Assembly (NCBI GenBank): GCA_022841915.1
Contig: JALHQN010000002.1
Location: 402,724-466,723 of the forward strand
DNA from: Burkholderiales bacterium
GTDB lineage: Bacteria > Pseudomonadota > Gammaproteobacteria > Burkholderiales > WYBJ01
DNA length: 64,000 bases
Direction: 5' to 3'
Positions 47,373 through 55,048 of this stretch are shown in pieces; the first letter of the stretch is position 1; each line of letters starts with the position of its first letter. Under the pieces are notes generated by a model that saw nothing but the letters and a program-made list of their open reading frames with translations, made no database searches and was not told the DNA's origin. The translations under genes and the position numbers were made by a program.

Positions 47373-48335
47373 TCAGCTGCGCCCCGCGCCGATCTGCTTG
47401 AGCGCGAGCTGGGTGAGCTTGCGCACGTCCGGATCGGGATCCTTCAGCGCCTCTTCGAGCGCCGGAATCGCCTTCGGGTCGCCGATCTCGCCCAGGGCGA
47501 TCGCAGCTTCCTTGCGCAGGTTGCTGATCTCGTGGGTCAGCGCATCACACAGCACCGGCAGCGCGGAGGTCGCCTTGAGCCGGCCGAGACTGCGCGTGGA
47601 GCGCACGCGTACCTGCCAGTAGCCATCGGCCATCGCCTTGACGAGCTGATCGACCGCACCGGAGAGTTTCAATTTCCCCATCGTGCTGGCAGCTTCTTCA
47701 CGGACTTGCCATGAGGTGTCGGAGAGAGCATGGGTCAGCGCGGGCAGCACATCGACATCGGTAGCGAAGCCCAGGGCGCCGACTGCGATCCGGCGCACTT
47801 CGGCATCCGGATCGTTCATCGCCACCCGGGTAAGCGGGCCGAGCGAACCCGGATTGCGCAGATAGCCCAGCACGCCGGTCGCTTCTCGACGCACGCTCGA
47901 CTGAGGATGTTCGAGGGCGCTCAGCGCCGGACCCAGGGCGCCTGGGACTTTGAGCGCGCGCAGGGCGCGGAACACTGCGGCCTGCACGAAGGGATCGGGA
48001 TCGGAAACCCAGGCGAGGAGCAGTTCGCCGTTGCTGCTCTCCTTGAGTTCCGACAGCGTGTCGGAGGCGGCGCGCCGAGTCTCTTCCTGCGCGTCGCGCA
48101 GCAGCGGCAACAGCGCCTGTACCGCCTCGGGCTCCTCGAAGCCCTCCAGCGCCTTGGCAGCCTCGGCGCGAACCATCGCGTCGGGATCGGCGGCCGCAGC
48201 GAGCAGCGGCGGCAGGATGTCGTCTTCGTCGGAGTAGGGCAGCTCCATCACCGCGATGCGGCGGACTTCCGGATCGCTGTCGGCGAGCCGGCTGGTCATG
48301 TCGCCGGCGAGAGGTTGTACGGAAGGGCTCGGCAC
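47373..48335 (-). CDS. HEAT-repeat protein
   Basis: A 320-residue soluble protein made of about nine HEAT/PBS-lyase repeats of ~31 residues (examples: DSDPEVRRIAVMELP, DPDAMVRAEAAKALEGF, DTSWQVREEAASTMGKL, DPDPDVRKLTQLALKQIG). Such alpha-solenoids scaffold complexes or act as lyase-like chaperones; no catalytic residues are evident. Start GTG 48335 has GGAG 6 nt upstream; the longer open frame runs into the ferredoxin gene in another frame. It lies between two ferredoxin genes, suggesting it holds or assembles this redox complex. Confidence 0.88.
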   Translation of the reverse strand: MPSPSVQPLAGDMTSRLADSDPEVRRIAVMELPYSDEDDILPPLLAAAADPDAMVRAEAAKALEGFEEPEAVQALLPLLRDAQEETRRAASDTLSELKESSNGELLLAWVSDPDPFVQAAVFRALRALKVPGALGPALSALEHPQSSVRREATGVLGYLRNPGSLGPLTRVAMNDPDAEVRRIAVGALGFATDVDVLPALTHALSDTSWQVREEAASTMGKLKLSGAVDQLVKAMADGYWQVRVRSTRSLGRLKATSALPVLCDALTHEISNLRKEAAIALGEIGDPKAIPALEEALKDPDPDVRKLTQLALKQIGAGRS

Positions 48336-48352
48336 GTTGTTCTCCGGGGCGC

Positions 48353-48586
48353 TCAGCGCAGCAGATAGGGGATGTCGACGTGGACCGCGCCTGTCGGGCA
48401 GTCCGTCTCGCAGGGCAGGCAGTACCAGCATTCGTCGTACTTCATGAATGCCTTGCCCTTCACCATGTCGATGGCGAGCACGTCGAGCGGGCAGACGTCG
48501 ACGCAGACGGTGCAGCCTTTCTGCGCGATGCACTTGTCTTCATCGACCTTGACGGGGACGCTGGTGCGTTGGGTAGCGTAAGTCAT
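48353..48586 (-). CDS. Short AprB-like two-cluster ferredoxin
   Basis: A 77-residue iron-sulfur protein with eight Cys: CIAQKGCTVCVDVCPLDVL and CWYCLPCETDCPTGAVHV. The CWxCxxCxxxCP-x-x-A-I/V pattern closely follows AprB of adenylylsulfate reductase (CWECYSCvKxCPqxAI), and the extra residues in the first cluster loop match too. It lacks the C-terminal extension that clamps AprA in true AprB (~150 residues). Start ATG 48586 has AAGGA upstream and is 13 bp after the flavoprotein stop. Confidence 0.92.
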   Translation of the reverse strand: MTYATQRTSVPVKVDEDKCIAQKGCTVCVDVCPLDVLAIDMVKGKAFMKYDECWYCLPCETDCPTGAVHVDIPYLLR

Positions 48587-48599
48587 GGCAGGAGATCCT

Positions 48600-50330
48600 T
48601 CAGGCGGTGGCGGCTTGTTTGACGATGCGCAGACGCTGGTAGGCCGTCTTCTCGTCTTCGTCCAGGGGGAGGATGTAAGGTTCTACCGGGCGGCGGATGC
48701 TCTCCATGCGCCCGTCCGCGGTCTTGCGCAGGTGACAATGGACGAACCATTCGTCGTCGTTGCGCTCGGGGTAGTCGACGCGGTAGTGGTAGAGGCCCCA
48801 GCGGCTTTCCTGGCGGAACAGCGATGCGTGCGTGGCCATCAGCGCACAGTCGTAAATGTGCTGTACTTCCATGGCGCGCATCAGCTCGTGCGGGTCGGCC
48901 GCGGTCAGATGATCGATGTCCTCGCCGATCTCGCCAAAGCGCTCCAGGCCGAGCTCCATCTTGCGCGTGACCTTCGGCGGCTGCAGGTAATCGTTCGCCA
49001 TGCGGCGCAGCTTGTATTCGAGCTGCGAAGGCGGGATGCCGTCGGTGCGGCCCAGGGGTGCGGCGATGCGGGCGCGCTCGGCTTCGATTTGCGCCGGGTC
49101 GATGGCGGCAATCGCCGACTCGCCCACGTAGGTTGCCGCGTTCTCGCCCGCGAACCAGCCGTAGGTGAATGCACCCAGCATGTAGTTGTGCGGAACGCTC
49201 GCCATGTCGCCGGCAGCGTACAGGCCGGGCACGGTGGTTTCGGCGCGTTCGTTCACCCAGACGCCCGAGGCGCTATGGCCGCTGCAGAAGCCGATCTCGG
49301 AGATGTGCATCTCGATCATCTTCTGCCGGTAGTTCGTGCCCCGGCCCTCGTGGAAGCGGCCGCGGCTCGGCCGCTCGTTGGTGTGCAGGATGGTCTCGAT
49401 GTCGGCGATCGTCTCTTCGGCCAGATGATCGAGCTTCAGGAACACCGGACCCTTGCCGCCCTGGAGTTCCTGGTAGAACTCCCACATCATCTGGCCGCTC
49501 CAGTAGTCGCACTCGATGAAGCGCTCGCCCCGATTGTTCGCCGTATAGCCGCCGAACGGCCCGGTGACGTAGGCGCATGCGGGCCCGTTGTAGTCCTTGA
49601 TCAGCGGGTTGATCTGGAAGCACTCGAGATTGGCCAGTTCCGCGCCGGCGTGATAAGCCATCGCGTAACCGTCGCCCGCGTTGGTGGGGTTCTCGTAGGT
49701 GCCGAAGAGGTAGCCGGACGTCGGCAGGCCCAATCGGCCGGCAGCCCCGCAACACAGGATGACCGCGCGGGCGCGAATGACGACGAAATCGCCGGTGCGA
49801 CAGTCGAAGCCCATCAGGCCCGCCGCCTTGCCCTCGCTGTCCATGAGGATGCGCGTGCCGACGACGCGGTTCACCACCTCGACGCGCGCACGCTTGAGCT
49901 GCCGGTACAGGATCTTCTTCATGTGATGCCCCTCGGGCATGGGCAGCACATAGGTGCCGATGTGATGCACCTTGCGCACGGCATAGTCGCCGGTCTCGTC
50001 CTTCTCGAACTTCACGCCCCAGCGATCGAGCTGCTCGATCGTCTTGAAGCTGTTCGAGGCATAGGCATAGACCGTCTTCTGATTGACGATGCCGTCGTTC
50101 GCGACCGTGATTTCCTTGGTGTACTGCTCGGGGGTGGCGTGGCCGTCGATCACCGCGTTGTTGAGCCCGTCCATGCCCATCGAGATGGCGCCGCTGCGCT
50201 TGACGTTCGCCTTCTCCAGCAGCATCACCTTCAACTTGGGGTTTTTTTCTTTCGCCTTCACCGCAGCCATCGGTCCGGCGGTTCCACCTCCGACCACCAG
50301 CACGTCGGTTTCCATTTCGATCGTCTTCAT
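48600..50330 (-). CDS. AprA/FrdA-like flavoprotein
   Basis: A 576-residue FAD enzyme of the succinate dehydrogenase/fumarate reductase/APS reductase alpha family. FAD-binding TDVLVVGGGTAGPMAAVKA is followed by EKANVKRSGAISMGMDGLNN, which is closer to the AprA pattern (ERSGAVAxGLxAIN) than to FrdA. The second FAD stretch is TTVPGLYAAGDMASVPHNYM. It is shorter than APS reductase alpha (~610-660). With the AprB-like ferredoxin it should form a two-subunit redox enzyme, but the substrate is not known; catalytic residues of fumarate reductase are not evident. ATGA overlap with the regulator stop. Confidence 0.88.
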   Translation of the reverse strand: MKTIEMETDVLVVGGGTAGPMAAVKAKEKNPKLKVMLLEKANVKRSGAISMGMDGLNNAVIDGHATPEQYTKEITVANDGIVNQKTVYAYASNSFKTIEQLDRWGVKFEKDETGDYAVRKVHHIGTYVLPMPEGHHMKKILYRQLKRARVEVVNRVVGTRILMDSEGKAAGLMGFDCRTGDFVVIRARAVILCCGAAGRLGLPTSGYLFGTYENPTNAGDGYAMAYHAGAELANLECFQINPLIKDYNGPACAYVTGPFGGYTANNRGERFIECDYWSGQMMWEFYQELQGGKGPVFLKLDHLAEETIADIETILHTNERPSRGRFHEGRGTNYRQKMIEMHISEIGFCSGHSASGVWVNERAETTVPGLYAAGDMASVPHNYMLGAFTYGWFAGENAATYVGESAIAAIDPAQIEAERARIAAPLGRTDGIPPSQLEYKLRRMANDYLQPPKVTRKMELGLERFGEIGEDIDHLTAADPHELMRAMEVQHIYDCALMATHASLFRQESRWGLYHYRVDYPERNDDEWFVHCHLRKTADGRMESIRRPVEPYILPLDEDEKTAYQRLRIVKQAATA

Positions 50331-51193
50331 TGATTCGTCTCCGTGTTGCCGGGAAGGGCGGCGCGCGCGGCGCCTCGTTCGAGTTGCATCCGGTACTGAA
50401 AAGCGTCGCCGCGGTAGTGCAGGTATTCGAAGTCCAGCGGGCGGCCGTCCGCCGTGTAGGTGAGGCGCTCGATCTTCAGGATCGGCGTGCCTTCCGGGAT
50501 ATGGAGCAACCCTCCGATTTCGGCGTCTGCCGCCATCGACTCGATCTGAAGATCGGCATTGCCCAGGGCGATGCCGTAGTCGTTCTCCAGGATGACGAAG
50601 ATGTCGCGTCGGGGCAGGTCCTCGCGGACCAGGCGCTCCCCGATCGCTGCGGGCACGTAGGTCACATCGAGCGAGACCGGCTCGCGGTCCAGATAGCGCA
50701 CTCGGCGGATTTCCATGACTTCGTCGCGCTCGCGCAACTGCAGGCGCTTGCCCACTGTCTTGCCCGCCCGCATCAACTGGTGGCCGAGGACGCGCGAGAA
50801 GGTCTCGTGTCCGCGCCGGGACATCGCCTCGCCGAATCCCTCCAGGCGCATCAGGTTCTGCACCGCCTTGGGCTTGGCGACGAAGGTGCCTTTGCCGTGG
50901 ATCTTGAAGATGAGCCCCTCGCTCTTGAGGTCGTTCAGCGCCTGGCGCACGGTGACGCGGCTCACGCCGAAGGCGGCCACCAGCTCGTTCTCCGAAGGCA
51001 TGCACTCGTGACTCTTGTAAGTGCCGGCCAGGATGCGATTGCGCAGCGTTTCTCGGATCTGCGTGTAAAGCGGCATCGACGAGCGCTGCGCCGTTCCGAA
51101 GCCGCCGCCGATGGGCAGGGTGCTCTCGGCTCGCAAGCGGTCTCGGTCCAGCTCCGAACGGCCCGTATATGCGGACGCCATGTCGTTTTCCAT
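50327..51193 (-). CDS. GntR/HutC-type regulator (UTRA domain)
   Basis: A 288-residue repressor-like regulator. The winged helix is at residues ~45-115 (PLYTQIRETLRNRILAGTYK, SENELVAAFGVSRVTVRQAL, GKGTFVAKP). The UTRA effector domain follows (RVLGHQLMRAGKTVGKRLQL, RVRYLDREPVSLDVTYVPA, ERLTYTADGRPLDFEYLHYR). A polar N-terminal tail of ~40 residues is extra. Start ATG 51193 follows a GTG at 51199. It is the first gene of the operon, with the palindrome at 51200-51215 just upstream, so autoregulation is likely. Confidence 0.92.
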   Translation of the reverse strand: MENDMASAYTGRSELDRDRLRAESTLPIGGGFGTAQRSSMPLYTQIRETLRNRILAGTYKSHECMPSENELVAAFGVSRVTVRQALNDLKSEGLIFKIHGKGTFVAKPKAVQNLMRLEGFGEAMSRRGHETFSRVLGHQLMRAGKTVGKRLQLRERDEVMEIRRVRYLDREPVSLDVTYVPAAIGERLVREDLPRRDIFVILENDYGIALGNADLQIESMAADAEIGGLLHIPEGTPILKIERLTYTADGRPLDFEYLHYRGDAFQYRMQLERGAARAALPGNTETNQ

Positions 51194-51199
51194 CGCCAC

Positions 51200-51215
51200 A
51201 CTTGTATTGACAAGT
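51200..51215. promoter_or_regulatory. Perfect 16-bp palindromic operator for the GntR/UTRA regulator
   Basis: ACTTGT-ATTG-ACAAGT is a perfect inverted repeat and resembles HutC-type sites (TTGT-N4-ACAA). It sits between the sigma-54 promoter and the regulator ATG, about +5 to +20, where a bound regulator would block initiation. Confidence 0.78.
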
Positions 51216-51230
51216 TGGCTCAGTACGTCC

Positions 51231-51245
51231 GCAAGGCGTGTGCCA
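51231..51245 (-). promoter_or_regulatory. Sigma-54 promoter of the AprBA-like operon
   Basis: On the minus strand TGGCAC-ACGCC-TTGC matches the -24/-12 consensus exactly, with G in place of A/T at the next base. Transcription would start near 51220, so the transcript leads into the regulator gene. A sigma-54 activator (not in the window) must be required. Confidence 0.8.
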
Positions 51246-51681
51246 ATCTCGACTGCTACGGCCGCTTCTGGCTAAGCGGTTGAAAGTAAACGCTACGTTG
51301 TTGTCGCCTGGGGGGCGATGAACATCGCGCTGGGCGAGCGTCTGCACACCAAGCGTGCGTGAAACGGGACCGGCCCCCCGCATTGGGGCGGAGCGTGTCG
51401 AGGCGGCACCAACTTGTATTAACGAGTGGCGGAGCAGGCGAGGCGATGGGCGTCGCGAAAGTGAACCGGATAGGACGTTTTCTGCCTAGGCACGGTCAGG
51501 GCGGCGCTTGCGTCTTGCCGCCCGCCCCATGCGAGGGCTCTTCCGACGATCGAAGGCGCCGCGTCGGTCGGCAGGATCTCTCGAGCCGCCGGGCGGCGGC
51601 GCGACCGCTGGGTAAGCCGCCAGCGCATGAGCAGCCGGATCCCGACGCTGTCGAGGATCCGCACGAGCACTTCGGACGATC
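51246..51681. other. Upstream region of the AprBA-like operon
   Basis: No gene is supported; frames here are Arg/Pro-rich shadows. It contains one feature, the imperfect operator at 51412, and is where an activator of the sigma-54 promoter should bind. Confidence 0.5.
51412..51427. promoter_or_regulatory. Second, imperfect copy of the GntR operator
   Basis: ACTTGT-ATTA-ACGAGT differs from the perfect palindrome at 51200-51215 by two bases. It lies about 190 bp upstream of the sigma-54 start, at a distance normal for an enhancer or for a looping repressor site. Confidence 0.5.
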
Positions 51682-52422
51682 TTACGAAGCGAGGTGCTGG
51701 CCCGGCTCTTCGAGCAGTTGCGCCAGATCGTCGAGGAAGCGGCCGGCGGGGACGCCATTGACGATGCGGTGGTCGTAGGTGAGTGAAATCGGTAGGACGC
51801 GACGCACGCTCCAGCCCTTCGGGTCCGCTTCGTCCGCTACCATTTGCGGCGCTGCCCGGCCGAAGCCGAGGACGGCGGCCTGCCCCGGCGTGAGTGCAGG
51901 CGTGGCCCAGGTCACGGTGCGCAACATGCCGTAGTTGCTGAGGGTCACGGTTGCGCCGTGAACGTCGTCCTTGGCCAGGGTACCGGTCTGCGCCCGTTGC
52001 TGACGCGCGCTCAGTTCGGTCACGATGTCGGCGAGAGGGCGCTCGTCCGCATGCTTGATCACCACGGCCAGCAGATCGTCGGAGGGAAGCGCCAGCGCGA
52101 CGGCCACGTTCACCTCGGCGTACTCCAGCACCGTTTCATCCTCGATCGTCGCGTTCAGTCGTGGGTGCTTGCGCAGGCAGGCGGCAGCCGCTTTGATCAG
52201 AAGGTGGGTGAGCGTCAGCCCGGGAATGGTCGAGCGCCGGTCGCGCGCATGCGCAAGCAGAGCTTCGGCATCGACTTGCGCCATCGCGGTGACGTGCGCG
52301 GTGGACTGAATGCCCGCCAGCGTGCGATTGGCGACGATGCGCTGAATGCCGCGCAGCGGAATGCGCCGTGCGACCGGGACGCCGTTGATCGAATCCGTCG
52401 CTCCCGGCTGTGGCGCGCTCAT
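51682..52422 (-). CDS. 2-oxoacid dehydrogenase E2 catalytic domain (no lipoyl or E1/E3-binding domain)
   Basis: A 246-residue acyltransferase core. From residue ~16 it reads VARRIPLRGIQRIVANRTLA, the start of the catalytic domain, so the lipoyl and peripheral-subunit-binding domains of normal E2 (total >400) are absent. The ending has LTYDHRIVNG at residues 215-223: the catalytic His is in place but the usual Asp of HRxxDG is Asn222. Start ATG 52422 overlaps the E1 beta stop (ATGA). Its lipoyl partner is probably the separate protein at 54382-54672. Confidence 0.9.
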   Translation of the reverse strand: MSAPQPGATDSINGVPVARRIPLRGIQRIVANRTLAGIQSTAHVTAMAQVDAEALLAHARDRRSTIPGLTLTHLLIKAAAACLRKHPRLNATIEDETVLEYAEVNVAVALALPSDDLLAVVIKHADERPLADIVTELSARQQRAQTGTLAKDDVHGATVTLSNYGMLRTVTWATPALTPGQAAVLGFGRAAPQMVADEADPKGWSVRRVLPISLTYDHRIVNGVPAGRFLDDLAQLLEEPGQHLAS

Positions 52423-53414
52423 GCGCGGCTGCTGGCCATCACGCGGCGCGCGGCCTCGACGATGTGCCGAGCATGGGGCAGCGCGTGCGGGCGTACCTTG
52501 CCGCTGGGCACTGGGACCGGTGCGGCGCCTATGCGTATGACGGGAGCAACCAGAAGATCGGGGGCTTCTTCCATCACCGTCGCCACGATCTCCGCACCGA
52601 TGCCTCCGGCCACCCAAGCCTCGTGTACGGTGATGAGGCGACGCGTTCGCCGGACCGATGCGAGGATGGCGCCGCGATCGAGAGGACGCAGCGTGCGCAG
52701 ATCGACGATCTCCAGCTCGATGCCCTCGGCGGCCAGCTCGCCGGCCGCGCGCACCGCCAGCGGCACCGAGCTGCCCACGGCAACCACGGTCACATCGCGG
52801 CCTTCACGCGCGACCCGTGCCTGGCCGATGGGTGTTTCGAAGGGCTCGCTGGCGACAGGTGCCCGGGCGGCGTGCGAAAGGCTCATGCCTTCGAAGAACA
52901 GCACCGGGCCCTCGTCGCGAATGGCCGCCGTCATCATGCCTTTGGCATCGAGCGGCGTGGCCGGCATGACGACCTTCCAGCCCGGCACGTGTGCGAACCA
53001 GGCGGAGTAGTCCTGCGGATGACCGCCGTAGGGGCCGTCGCCCACGCGCGTGCGGACCACCATGGGCAGGCGCGCAGTGCCGCCGGTCATGTAGTGGAGA
53101 TTGGGCGCCTGGTTGATGAGCTGGTTCATCGCCGCGGGCAGGAACTCGCCGAAGCTGATTTCCACGATGGGGCGTTGTCCGAAAAGCGCAGCGCCTACGG
53201 CGGCGCCTACCATCGCCGATTCGGAGATCGGCGCTTCGCGGATGCGCGTCGAGCCGAATTCTTCCACCAGCCCCTTGGTGCCCTGCATGGAGCCGCCCAT
53301 CGCGCCCACGTCCTGGCCGATGTAGAAGACACGCGGATCCTCCCGCATGGCTTGGGCGATCGACTCGATCACCGCTTCCATGTGGGTGAGTCGTCTGCTC
53401 GGGGTCGCACTCAT
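52419..53414 (-). CDS. 2-oxoacid dehydrogenase E1 beta subunit
   Basis: A 331-residue E1 beta of the pyruvate/acetoin/branched-chain type. Thiamine- and subunit-contact stretches are FYIGQDVGAMGGSMQGTKGL, REAPISESAMVGAAVGAALF, and VDLRTLRPLDRGAILASVRR; the active-site region reads GDGPYGGHPQDYSAWFAHVP. Together with E1 alpha it decarboxylates the 2-oxoacid and acylates lipoate. ATG 53414 overlaps the E1 alpha stop (ATGA). Confidence 0.93.
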   Translation of the reverse strand: MSATPSRRLTHMEAVIESIAQAMREDPRVFYIGQDVGAMGGSMQGTKGLVEEFGSTRIREAPISESAMVGAAVGAALFGQRPIVEISFGEFLPAAMNQLINQAPNLHYMTGGTARLPMVVRTRVGDGPYGGHPQDYSAWFAHVPGWKVVMPATPLDAKGMMTAAIRDEGPVLFFEGMSLSHAARAPVASEPFETPIGQARVAREGRDVTVVAVGSSVPLAVRAAGELAAEGIELEIVDLRTLRPLDRGAILASVRRTRRLITVHEAWVAGGIGAEIVATVMEEAPDLLVAPVIRIGAAPVPVPSGKVRPHALPHARHIVEAARRVMASSRA

Positions 53415-54379
53415 GGGCACACCTCGTCCAGGCCCAGTTCGGCCTCGCCGGCATCGGGCCGCGCGCGGACTGCCTCGAGCGTCGAGGCAATCATGGCACG
53501 GGCGGCTTCGCGCAACTTTTCAAGATCCGCCGCGGTGGCTTCGCCTCGCTGGACGAGTCGATCGCCGTAGCGGAGGAGTGGGTCGGTCAACGCGGTCTCT
53601 GCGTCGAGGCTCCGATAGTCCTGGGTGTCACCGGCCCAATGTCCCTGGGCACGCCATGTTCGCGCCTCGATCAGGGTCGGCCCCTGGCCTTGGCGCGCCC
53701 TTGCGACGGCTTGCGTCACGGCTTGCCGAACGGCATCCAGGTCGTTGCCGTCCACCGCGAAGCCGGGGATGCCGTAGCCAGCCGCGCGACTGGCCACTGG
53801 GGCAGGCAGATAATCCTTGGCGGCCTGAGAGATCGCCCAGCCGTTGTGCTGACACACATAGACGATGGGCAGCCGCCAGCTCGCGGCCAGATTCAGGTTC
53901 TCGTGGAAGTCGCCGCGGTTCGATGTGCCGTCGCCGAAGCTGCAGACGCAGACGCGGTCGGAGCCTTCTTGCTGGAAGGCGAGCGCGGCGCCGGTCGCGA
54001 CACCCAGACTGGTGCCCAGATCGCCGGCAACCCAGGGCACGATGTTCAGATCCACCGGGCCGGTAAAGGGCACCGAGCGGCCCTTGTTGTAGCCGCCGGT
54101 CTTGCCCAGAACTTGTGCCGCAAGCCGTGCCATCTCGGCGCCGCGCATCATGTAGATCACCAGAGGATCGCGATAGTGCGGGGCGACCGCGTCGTCCAGG
54201 CGTAGATCGCAGAACGCCCCGATCATCGCCGCCTCCTCGCCCGCGCTCGGGAACCAGCGTGGATTGGCGGCGCACAGCACATCGTCCAGTTCACGCGAGA
54301 GTGCCATCCAGCCGTATAGGCGCAGGCCTTCGCTCAGGCTTCTGGCGTCGGCGGCTTCGAGGATCGGAAGCTCGACCAT
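53411..54379 (-). CDS. 2-oxoacid dehydrogenase E1 alpha subunit
   Basis: A 322-residue E1 alpha. The thiamine diphosphate motif FGDGTSNRGDFHENLNLAAS ends in VYVCQHNGWA (GDG-x26-(N/H)N). The N-terminal YRDPLVIYMMRGAEM and the loop GGYNKGRSVPFTGPVDLNIV, where phosphorylation-loop residues lie in eukaryotes, are normal. It starts 2 bp after the lipoyl-protein stop. Acetoin and pyruvate dehydrogenases are equally possible by sequence alone. Confidence 0.93.
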   Translation of the reverse strand: MVELPILEAADARSLSEGLRLYGWMALSRELDDVLCAANPRWFPSAGEEAAMIGAFCDLRLDDAVAPHYRDPLVIYMMRGAEMARLAAQVLGKTGGYNKGRSVPFTGPVDLNIVPWVAGDLGTSLGVATGAALAFQQEGSDRVCVCSFGDGTSNRGDFHENLNLAASWRLPIVYVCQHNGWAISQAAKDYLPAPVASRAAGYGIPGFAVDGNDLDAVRQAVTQAVARARQGQGPTLIEARTWRAQGHWAGDTQDYRSLDAETALTDPLLRYGDRLVQRGEATAADLEKLREAARAMIASTLEAVRARPDAGEAELGLDEVCP

Positions 54380-54381
54380 GG

Positions 54382-54672
54382 TCAGCGACCAAGCTCGTCG
54401 AGTGCCCGGTCGATGGCTGCGGCGTCACGCGGCTCGTCGATCGCCGCGATCACTGCCAACGCATCGCCGGACTTCAGGATCTGCCCCTCGTTGGCCAGCA
54501 CCCGCGCAAGCACGCCCGAGGTGGAGGCGACGACTTCCACGTTGGCCTTGTCGGATTGCACTTCCAACACCGGTTCGCCTTCGGAGATGGGATCGCCCGT
54601 GGCCTTGAGCCAAACGACAACCTCGGCCTCGCCAGTGCTGGCACCGAGGTCTGGGAGGCGGAAGATGTTCAT
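54382..54672 (-). CDS. Stand-alone lipoyl-domain protein
   Basis: A 96-residue protein consisting of a single biotinyl/lipoyl domain. The lipoylation loop is VQSDKANVEV (Lys in the SDKA motif) between strands typical of E2 lipoyl domains (PISEGEPVLE; ASTSGVLARVLANEGQILKS). A short Asp/Ala-rich tail ends the protein. It is the first gene of the four-gene dehydrogenase operon, so it probably supplies the swinging arm that the truncated E2 lacks. ATG 54672. Confidence 0.92.
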   Translation of the reverse strand: MNIFRLPDLGASTGEAEVVVWLKATGDPISEGEPVLEVQSDKANVEVVASTSGVLARVLANEGQILKSGDALAVIAAIDEPRDAAAIDRALDELGR

Positions 54673-55048
54673 CGCTGGTTTTCTCGCTGGCTGATCGTCG
54701 GGGCCCGAGACTCGAGACCAAGCTCGAGCCCTGAAGGGCGCAGCGAAGAATTGTAGCGCAATGATGCGTGCAGACGGACGAGTTGACGTAGCGCGAGCAA
54801 GACGCGTGAATCGGGAGCGACGCACCGCCTCGGCGTGGCTCGTCACGCTGCGCAAGAAAGACTTCGCGACCCGTCCTGCGCACATGAGTGCGTCGGTACG
54901 CCAATGGGCGCACGCAGGTGGGCGTCGGCCAGATCGACAGACGTCGTTCCTAGGCCGTCACGACGATAAGGGCAGGCCTGCATCGCAGGCGCTGCCCTTC
55001 GAAGCTACGGGCGCAGCTCGTGGCCGCGCGGCCGACAGTACGATGCGA
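54673..55048. other. Intergenic region upstream of the dehydrogenase operon
   Basis: I see no gene, RNA or clear promoter. It must contain the promoter of the lipoyl-protein operon, which runs on the minus strand. Confidence 0.4.

Noticed and set aside
48600-50330. Succinate dehydrogenase or true dissimilatory APS reductase
   Set aside because: No membrane anchor or SdhB gene; the AprB partner lacks its C-terminal clamp, and sat, qmo or dsr genes are not present.
51359-51778. 139-codon plus-strand frame beside the operator
   Set aside because: Arg/Pro/Ser-rich, no domain, and overlaps the end of the E2 gene antisense.
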